From the NCBI GenBank assembly GCA_025677825.1, contig JAIXMO010000024.1, positions 62,001 through 126,000 of the forward strand: a stretch of 64,000 nt of DNA, read 5' to 3'. Below are positions 57,548-64,000 of the stretch, in pieces. Each line of letters starts with the position of its first letter. Within the stretch, counting starts at the first letter, position 1. Under the pieces are notes generated by a model. That model saw only the letters and a list, made by a program, of their open reading frames with translations. It was not told where the DNA came from and made no database searches. Position numbers and translations under genes: made by a program. This stretch comes from Helicostylum pulchrum. Taxonomy: Eukaryota > Mucoromycota > Mucoromycetes > Mucorales > Mucoraceae.

Positions 57548-59191
57548 ATGGCTAAACCAAAGGGCTCAAAGTTTAAAAAGCAAATTAATAAGCGAAAGAA
57601 AGGAGAAGCTCGAGAGCACCCAAGTGGAGGCGGGTTTGGATTTGACAAGACCAAAGCTATAAAAGAACTTGTCGGTTCTACACCGTCAGCACCTTTACGA
57701 TCAAAGTTACATCTTTCTCATAGTACAGAAGAAGAAGGTAACAAAAAAAAAAATCCTTATATATACATATATATGATCAGTACCTATATATGATTAGTGT
57801 ACCTTTTGTTGTCAGTACTTAACTCTTGTTTTTTTTTTAGTTTATATTGTCTCTAGTGATTCGATCTTGGATCAAAAACCTCAATTGGCAACATTTGATC
57901 AGCTTTCAAAAGTTTCCTTGTCTCAACTTACATCAGCAGAGTTACCCGATTTAGAACCAGAAGAGGAGTTAGGTTTCTTTTTTGATTCTACTCCTGCACC
58001 TAATGTCGTTTCACCTCAAGCTCCTTTACCCGTGTTAAAACAAACACCCGTATTATCCAACTATGAACGAAAAAAGCAAAAGGTCTTACAAGACGATTCA
58101 ATTCGTATTGATAGTGAAGATGACGACGATGATTTATCGTCTGTTAGTAGCAGTGAAGATATCAGTATGTTAGAAGCGCTTAGTCATTGGGGTAAAAACG
58201 ATATCTTACAGTTTGAAGAACCTGTCAAGCGGGGTCATAAAGATAACGAGGACTTTTATGATTATGCCATGCTGGAAGATGCTACCCTGGATGATATCTG
58301 TGATTCAGACCAAGAATTTGGGTTGGATCAAGAGGAAGAGGATAATATCTTGTTGGAAAGTGGTATGAGCTTTGATTTGTTAGAGAATGTACCCGATAGC
58401 TTAAAGAATAGTTATAAAAGTATGATGCATCAAGAAAAAAATAGAGTAAAGAAGCAAGCGAAAAAACAAAGTAATTTAAAGCAACGTATGCAATCGATGC
58501 AAACTGAGAAATCTAAAGGCAAAAAGAAGAACCTACTTGACCAGTAAGTTAAACATACATGCATTATATTTTCAGCTGCTAATGAAAGGGGTTTTTTTTT
58601 AGAATATTGCATGAATTTATTAGAAGAGATCATATTAAGACGTATAAACTCTCAAATCTCACGTATCATGGCCATAGTGTTGTTGTACCAAAGATTGCAA
58701 AATTATTTAAGTTAGAAGTTTTACGTTCTGGATCAAACAAAAAGTATGTATAGAAATGGATACGAAAAACAAAGTAATTTTTAACCCTCTTTTATATGTA
58801 GAACAATTACACTTTCAAAAACATCAAAAACTTGTATACCAGAATCTTATAAACAGCATATTAAAACTACAGCAACTACAACAACTACCAGTAAATTCAA
58901 GAGCAAAGCAAGAGTACCTAGTAGGACACCGGCTCGAGATAGTGATCACGGTAAATTAGTTGCATCAGATTCAGTACCTATTTCATCTAGTAATATTGGT
59001 CACCGTATGTTGGCTGCAATGGGGTAACGTTTTTTTTCTTCTTCCAATTTTCAGTTTTTTTTTAGACTAACCGATTCTTTTTATTAATCATTAGTTGGAA
59101 ACAAGGTGATGCTATCGGTAATAATGACGACGGTATTAAAGAACCTGTTCAAGTCTTCATGCGAGCAAAGAGAAGAGGCTTAGGGGCTTAG
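57548..59191 (+). CDS. SQS1: Sqs1-type R3H and G-patch protein (450 aa)
   Basis: Five exons: join(57548..57737,57841..58543,58603..58743,58802..59023,59095..59191). A basic N-terminus (MAKPKGSKFKKQINKRKKGE) and long acidic region (DSEDDDDDLSSVSSSED) lead to an R3H single-strand nucleic-acid-binding domain (~298-360: ILHEFIRRDHIKTYKLSNL, YHGHSVVVPKIAKLF). A C-terminal G-patch follows (~393-450: IGHRMLAAMGWKQGDAIG, GIKEPVQVFMRAKRRGLG). This order is that of yeast Sqs1/Pfa1, a G-patch activator of the DEAH helicase Prp43 in ribosome biogenesis and spliceosome recycling. The start at 57548 is preferred over an upstream ATG at 57467, whose extra 27 residues are AT-derived. The final G-patch residues reach the stop, as usual in this family. 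Confidence 0.9.
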
Positions 59192-59389
59192 ATGTATATA
59201 TTCAATCTATATATATAATAAAATTTACAGTGGTTTAATACTTGAAAAACAACGAAAAGTTTATCGATTCCGTTTGCAATTTTTTTTTTGGTTGACGCTT
59301 GGGGGAACTATTTGTAAAACTTTCGCGCTAATGTTTACGAAAAAACCTGCTTGATGTTATACGAGTCATATATTGCCAGGAAAGTTTCA

Positions 59390-60060
59390 TAGCGCGGGTC
59401 CAAGATTTATATCAAGATGCAATGACCATTTCAAGATATTTTTGACAATCAACATTTGTTTATCATCTTTTACGGCAAACCCCCAAGATGGAAAGAAACC
59501 GCGGACGAGTTGGGTCAAAAGCTCAAACCATCGTCACTGACTTGATCGCCCGTGTGTATTCAACTTGCAGAGAATTGTTATCTGACTTAAAAAAACATTT
59601 TTGGAACGTATACAAGGCTATTGTAAGAACAATTGAATATCAGAAACGAGGATTACCACATGTTCAAGTTCTTTTGTTTCTTGATAATGTCAATGATAGA
59701 TTTGATATTTCAGAAAAATCGACTTCATTCTTTCAGCTGAAATACCTGACGAGTGTAGCGATAAGGAACTGTACCACATTATTACCAGAAGTATGATACA
59801 CGGCCCATGTGGTGACATCAATCCCAAAAGCCCATGTATGGTTGAAGATGCTTTTGGATAAAGAAGTGCAGTAAAACCTTTCCAAATGGATTGAGACCCA
59901 CAACTGTTGCGAAGGATTACGGTTATCCATTGTATCATAGAAGACAAGATGGTAGATCGTACGAGATCCGAAACCCAAGAAGAAAAAATGTGCCTTTTTT
60001 TGTGACAAATGAATGGGTTGTTCCTAACACCACGCGAATTAAATGAAAACTTTCGTTTAA
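59390..60060 (+). mobile_element. Decayed Helitron Rep/helicase fragment
   Basis: Three frames together recreate the Helitron helicase-like (Rep) region: QDLYQDAMTI, then WKETADELGQKL, then DLIARVYSTCRELLSDLKKH and VRTIEYQKRGLPHVQVLLFL. Next, in another frame, come ILSAEIPDECSDKELYHII, MIHGPCGDINPKSPCMVED, and finally FPNGLRPTTVAKDYGYPLYH and VPFFVTNEWVVPNTTRIK. Helitrons are rolling-circle transposons; their Rep has an HUH motif normally written PHAH/PHMH. Here it reads PHVQ, so the second His is lost. Several frameshifts and stops confirm inactivity. The PIF1-type helicase part is missing. Confidence 0.85.
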
Positions 60061-60137
60061 TGGTAACCAAGCAGAATTAACTCAAGGTAAGTTCGCTTAC
60101 TTAATAAAACGAGGGTTGGAGAGCACATGTTGGGTAC

Positions 60138-60177
60138 ATTAGGCGAATGGACCCGTAAGGTCACCAAGCCTTGCCCA
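60138..60177 (+). repeat. 40-bp direct repeat, copy 1
   Basis: ATTAGGCGAATGGACCCGTA then AGGTCACCAAGCCTTGCCCA. It contains a small hairpin (GACC, 5-base loop, GGTC). 37 of 40 positions agree with 60296-60335, and both copies are preceded by GCACATGT about 15 bases upstream. It lies just past the Helitron fragment. Confidence 0.9.
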
Positions 60178-60295
60178 CTTCCTAGTAGCTGACCTATTGA
60201 CGTGGTTGTGTTGTGAATGGATGACCACGTACTCCTACAAGTAGCAAAGTAGCAGCTCTCTGCCAAAAGTTTTGACAAGTGGCACATGTCTTTAT

Positions 60296-60335
60296 ATTAG
60301 GCGATAGGACCCGTAAGGTCACTAAGCCTTGCCCA
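60296..60335 (+). repeat. 40-bp direct repeat, copy 2
   Basis: Same sequence as 60138-60177 with three differences, same orientation, 158 bases away. A shorter match (TTATATTAGGCGAT) recurs at about 63310. Confidence 0.9.
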
Positions 60336-60710
60336 ATGCCTACACAGCATGACAGCCATTAACTCTTACAAATACGCGGTTTACTAATTTTTTCCTTTAG
60401 GTTATTTGTCATCTTGCACTCGATAGTCTTATTAACTATATTTTAGTATTTAAAATAGCAAACAAGTTATCTTTTTCATCTTGCAAAATAAATTAATAAT
60501 AGCCTGTTCAGTTTTAAAAATTAAGAATGACAAGTGTTTGTTTCAACTGAAATATTAATAGGATATTTATATTTTGTTACTTTGTTAAAGAACAAGCTTA
60601 AGCATAGAAAATCAGTAAATAGTAAATTGTATTAAAGATGTAATTGAAAAAAAAAGTAAACATGCTTAAAAGAAATAAGAGAGAAAGAAGAGAAAAGAGG
60701 TGACGATATT
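60336..60710. other. Short intergenic stretch, no gene
   Basis: AT-rich, no ORF of note. Lies downstream of minus-strand fragment B. Confidence 0.4.
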
Positions 60711-61524
60711 CTATGGGAGTGTTAATGATCGCATAGCAGGAGAACGCAGCGTTTGGCGAAACGCTTCCTCATTATTTTCCGAACTTGGGCTTTTTACATA
60801 GGTTTTGAAGATATCCACAATATTAGCGATGCGGTCGAGGTAGCCAAAGGTGGAGAGGATCTGGCTCACATTCATTGGAAAGGTGAAAGTGTCCAACTCC
60901 AACATAGTGTACACATCCACATTTTTCTTTTGTAATACGTAAAACGTATAGTTCGATCCGATCACTTGAACTAATAAAGTGCTTTTTAGTTTGTAGATGT
61001 CTATCGCATTCTTTCCAAAGATGCCGAGCCGAACCAGATTCAGCTTGCATGCCTCATGGTTGCCACGCTTTGACTCAGGCTTAGCTTCCATGTATATAAT
61101 AAAACACTATTATCCAGTCTCACAGTATTTATACTTGACCCTCCATTTTATTATATATATACCTTTTATTCTACCCATTTACCACAGTTTGCATTCCGCA
61201 TTATTATCGTTTGTCATCGATACAGTTAAAAAGAGGATTTAAAAAGATTGAATCGATATAGTTGTTGATAAACATATCTTCTTCTTTTCCATCATCAGAA
61301 TCTCTAATTTTTTTATTAATATCGATGTTTGTTAATATGCTTAAACAAAGTTTTATCTCTGCAGAAACATCCAAAGAGAAAGTAGCTTGAATATCACACA
61401 AATTCTCTTTTTCTACAAAGTATCTTCGAATGATAGTGTCGATGCTATCACTTGTTACTTCAGGTACCGCTGGAAGTGTAACATTTGAGACTGGTACATT
61501 TATGTAGTTTACTCGATCTGTCAT
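60711..61524 (-). pseudogene. Lineage-specific PD-(D/E)XK-like family member B, interrupted
   Basis: Two open parts on one strand. The N-terminal part (61204-61524) starts with ATG and reads NYINVPVSNVTLPAVPEV, DTIIRRYFV, LCLSILTNIDINKKIRD and EEDMFINNYIDSIFLNPLFN. The C-terminal part (60711-61091) starts at MEAKPESKRGNHEACK and continues LVRLGIFGKNAIDIYKL, LLVQVIGSNYTFYVLQ and LDTFTFPMNVSQILSTFGYL. About 110 bases with stops lie between them and no convincing intron joins the two. EAK followed by a K..LVRLG helix resembles a PD-(D/E)XK active-site region, but this is inference. The start lies only 24 bases from the stop of the neighbouring F-box relic on the same strand. Confidence 0.5.
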
Positions 61525-61547
61525 TGATTTGATGGAAAAGGTTAAGC

Positions 61548-62270
61548 TTACTTTACGCTTGTCTTATATATAGGGTTGTTCCAGTTTTCTTTGTCGACCC
61601 CAAAAGAATTACCGGTCTTAATTAACATGATATTGTTCAGTGCCAAAGCTTCGTACAAACTGTTAAGTTTTAAGCTAGAGTTATACTTTGTAGCTGTAGC
61701 CGTCATATACTGGTTGAAAGCATTTAACGTAATTTCTGCTGCAGCTGTACTATCGTCTCTTACTTGTACTTGGCAGTCTTTAATACTTTTTAACTACCAT
61801 TTAAAAAGTTAATAGCTAATAAAAAAAAGTGTGTTTGATATACTTACCCAACGCGGCCTAATTGAGATGGTTTTGAAGGCTTTTCCGTAGATTGACCATC
61901 GCATTACATCATAATTATTGATAACAATGGTTTTCACAGTTTCTGAAGCTTCACAAGTACTTAAGATAGCCTTTACTGATGTACGAGATAAATCTTTCGT
62001 TACAATGTCAATTTTTTTGGTTTTTCCGAAGTGACGTAACACACATTCTAGCCAGTCAGTTCCTGTTCTCTCGATATCTTTGTTCACGCGAATGGTAGTT
62101 GCAATTTTTATTAGGATCTCCGGAAACTCTATTTTGGACATTGGTAGCTCAATGACACGATCTACGCGAGAAGCCAAGCACGATCATCGTAACGTCTTTG
62201 ACGTAATGACAGATAGCTTTTCAAGAGACAATCTATTCAGCCCATTAATTAAAGAAAAGGGGAGTTTTTT
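61548..62270 (-). pseudogene. Degenerate F-box-like paralogue
   Basis: Exon 1 (to 61848) and exon 2 (61548-61793) are joined by a good GTAAGT...TGGTAG intron. Exon 1 reads NRLSLEKLSVITSKTLR, a TGA stop, then PMSKIEFPEILIKIATTIRV, DWLECVLRHFGKTKKIDIV and SIYGKAFKTISIRPRW. The segment aligns residue by residue to the intact F-box gene at 56357. Exon 2 adds SIKDCQVQVRDDSTAAAEIT and NSLYEALALNNIML before a stop at 61548. The stop codon falls where the F-box connects to the rest, and the first F-box helix is not recognisable. Confidence 0.65.
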
Positions 62271-62453
62271 TTTGAAATTTTCGCGTGCTTACCTTGGATA
62301 TATGATCAATGCATGTATAACAATTTAATATTAATTGCTATAACGCAGAGGGGGGTCATCCAGTGGGAACAAGAGAGCTGCTAATGTTGCTAGAATGAGC
62401 TGTACTTGATTTTAAATCCAAGCTTCTTGATTGGCTCGCCTGAATGCATTCAA

Positions 62454-62976
62454 TCATGTCGATAATTGTGTGCCGCAAAGTTCAGGTAATTTGAACAATC
62501 GCATTGATAAGGAGTAAAGTGTACAATCAACACCTTCAGTTAATAGACCAATCACAGGATACTTTTTAGTGACACCTCGCTCTAAGGCAAAACCCAGTAC
62601 GGCTTTCAACAAAGCACCAAGTTTAAAAAGGTCTGGACGATTTTTTGACGCAGAACTAACTTCAGCTTCACCGATATAAACGTGATAAGGAAACGTTTTT
62701 GAAAACTAGCAACTCGAGTGATCTATCAGGTACGCGACTCTTTACAGTTACAAGTGCTTTCTCCGTGGGGGTTTTTTTTTTTTTTTTTTTTTTTGCTTGA
62801 TTGAGTTTTCGGTATCTTGATTCGGCAAGCAAGTGGCCATTCCCATGCGACTTGACGTTATGATCAATGCAGTTTAGAAGAGGATTAAAAACCATTACAT
62901 CCACATAGTTTGTAATAAGCACGTCTTCTTCTTTTACGTCCTCCGCGTCTCTTGCTTTTTTTACTAATATCTGCAT
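62454..62976 (-). pseudogene. Lineage-specific PD-(D/E)XK-like family member C, frameshifted
   Basis: First frame: ILVKKARDAEDVKEEDVLI, NYVDVMVFNPLLNCIDHN, a poly-Lys run encoded by A's, then VPDRSLELLVFKNVSL. After a frameshift near 62680: YHVYIGEAEVSSASKNRPD, LFKLGALLKAVLGFALERG, YPVIGLLTEGVDCTLY, stop at 62454. The KEEDVLITNYVD...FNPLLNCID stretch matches member B (KEEDMFINNYID...LNPLFNCID), and the RPDLFKLGALLK stretch matches fragment A. The PD...GEAEV spacing is what suggests a PD-(D/E)XK nuclease-like core. N-terminal end missing or in another frame. Confidence 0.5.
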
Positions 62977-64000
62977 GAGTTAACAAATCAAAGCATAATA
63001 ATATCTCTTTACCTAAACGTTTCGTTTGAGTGTTTAGCGTGAATACCATGCAGATTATCCTTATCTATAAGGAGACCGTTGATAGCGTTTCTTACGATGT
63101 TACGTTTCTCTTCTGGTAAAGAAGAGAAACGCGACATTTGAAGTAATTGGATTTATGCATCCGCTCCAAATACATTTTATGTTCTAAAGGAGTGTCTGTA
63201 TTAGAATAAAACAAAAAGAAAATCCGTGGCATTTTTTTTGGGGGGGGGGGTGTACACATACCTTTATAATAGGAATCAAAAAAAAAAGTAGCTCATATCC
63301 TTGTACTAGCTTATATTAGGCGATTGCTTCAGTAAGAACCGTGTCCTTTTTGTACAGAAATAAAGAAAACAAAAACGCTAATAAAAAAAGCAGAATAAGC
63401 TTCTATTAAAAAAGTACACATACAAAGCAAAGATACTTACTGGTATTATAGTGCACTGTAATAGAAGATAAAGAGGGAGGAAAAAAAGTGATAAAAAAAA
63501 GGACAAATATATACCTTGGGCTGATAAAATGGGTGGTCACTCTCATGTGATCTATTTAATCACTTTTATGTCATTACGACAACATTATTTTAAAGTAACA
63601 AAAAAATCCCCCCCCCCCGGCTGTCTCATTCTAATGATAATCGTGTGTTGATTAGAGTAGGTGGTATATCTACTAGTTAATTGTCTCTAATGCTATATTG
63701 AGATTAGCGATATTTGTCAATACACACTCCAATGCCATCAAAGATAGTATCGTAAATTTTTAGCTTGGTGTCCTGTTTGAAAACTTAAAATCAGTTATTG
63801 CCCAAGCTCTACTAACAGTAGATAATATTTTTTACCAACTTGGAAGTGGCCGAAAGCGGGGAAATCTCCTTTATATCATACTACGATTATAAGTGATAAT
63901 AAAAAAAATCTTACTTTCCTAAAATAGGTGCAAAATCGAAGCTGTAGATTTTTTTTTTTTTTTATTCTCTCTCACTCTCCTCTTTCTTTTTTCAATAATG
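62977..64000. other. Right edge, no intact gene
   Basis: About 1 kb. Possible N-terminal remains of member C near 62990-63140 on the minus strand, a G run at 63240-63251, a C run near 63609-63618 and AT-rich DNA. No feature can be firmly supported. Confidence 0.4.

Noticed and set aside
1..64000. tRNA, rRNA, CRISPR arrays and telomere repeats
   Set aside because: I looked for T-arm type GTTCGA/GTTCAA contexts, spaced repeats and TTAGGG arrays; none was convincing. A tRNAscan-type search would be decisive for tRNAs.

Overview
This window comes from the nuclear genome of a filamentous fungus, most likely an early-diverging Mucoromycota (Mucorales-type) species. The DNA is AT-rich with many A/T homopolymers. 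Genes are split by short introns, mostly 50-65 nt, with GTAAGT-like donors and TAG or CAG acceptors. Proteins such as the Rab3GAP catalytic subunit, myo-inositol oxygenase, a group X hybrid histidine kinase and Nup93-type sequence fit such an organism. I see no bacterial, organellar or viral block and could not recognise any tRNA or rRNA gene.

Layout. 0-4.3 kb: a small unknown ORF and RAB3GAP1 (minus). 5.8-6.1 kb: a broken Tc1/mariner-type transposase end. 6.3-9.7 kb: an isochorismatase-family hydrolase and a kelch-repeat type I membrane protein (plus). 10.0-10.6 kb: V-ATPase subunit F (minus). 10.6-17.4 kb: gene-poor DNA with a minisatellite, homopolymers and part of a dispersed repeat. 17.4-20.1 kb: a hexose/polyol transporter and myo-inositol oxygenase, convergent. 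20.7-21.25 kb: a transposon-like remnant with a 45-bp tandem duplication. 21.4-24.3 kb: CDC50-type flippase subunit and Atg27-type protein in tandem (plus). 24.4-47.1 kb: a dense block holding Nvj2/TEX2-type lipid-transfer protein, the 2389-residue hybrid histidine kinase, a truncated Nup93/Nic96 N-terminus, a YCII-domain protein, a Dal5-type permease, a Sec7-PH Arf-GEF and Npl4. An unidentified degenerate locus lies at 43.4-44.7 kb. 47.1-57.5 kb: sparse, with one GPI-anchored Kre9/Knh1-like wall protein, a Vps37-like fragment joined to a lineage-specific family fragment, and an F-box protein. 57.5-59.2 kb: Sqs1-type R3H/G-patch protein. 59.4-64 kb: a decayed Helitron, a structured direct repeat, and degenerate F-box and PD-(D/E)XK-like family members.

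Functional themes. Much of the housekeeping content concerns membrane traffic and lipid asymmetry: Rab3GAP1, Arf-GEF, CDC50, Atg27, Nvj2, V-ATPase F and a Vps37 remnant. The transporter/MIOX pair could form a small polyol-catabolism unit. The end of the window looks like a graveyard of expanding lineage-specific families and mobile elements. Multi-exon models were joined by hand from splice sites and reading phase. All listed junctions keep frame, but none has transcript support here.
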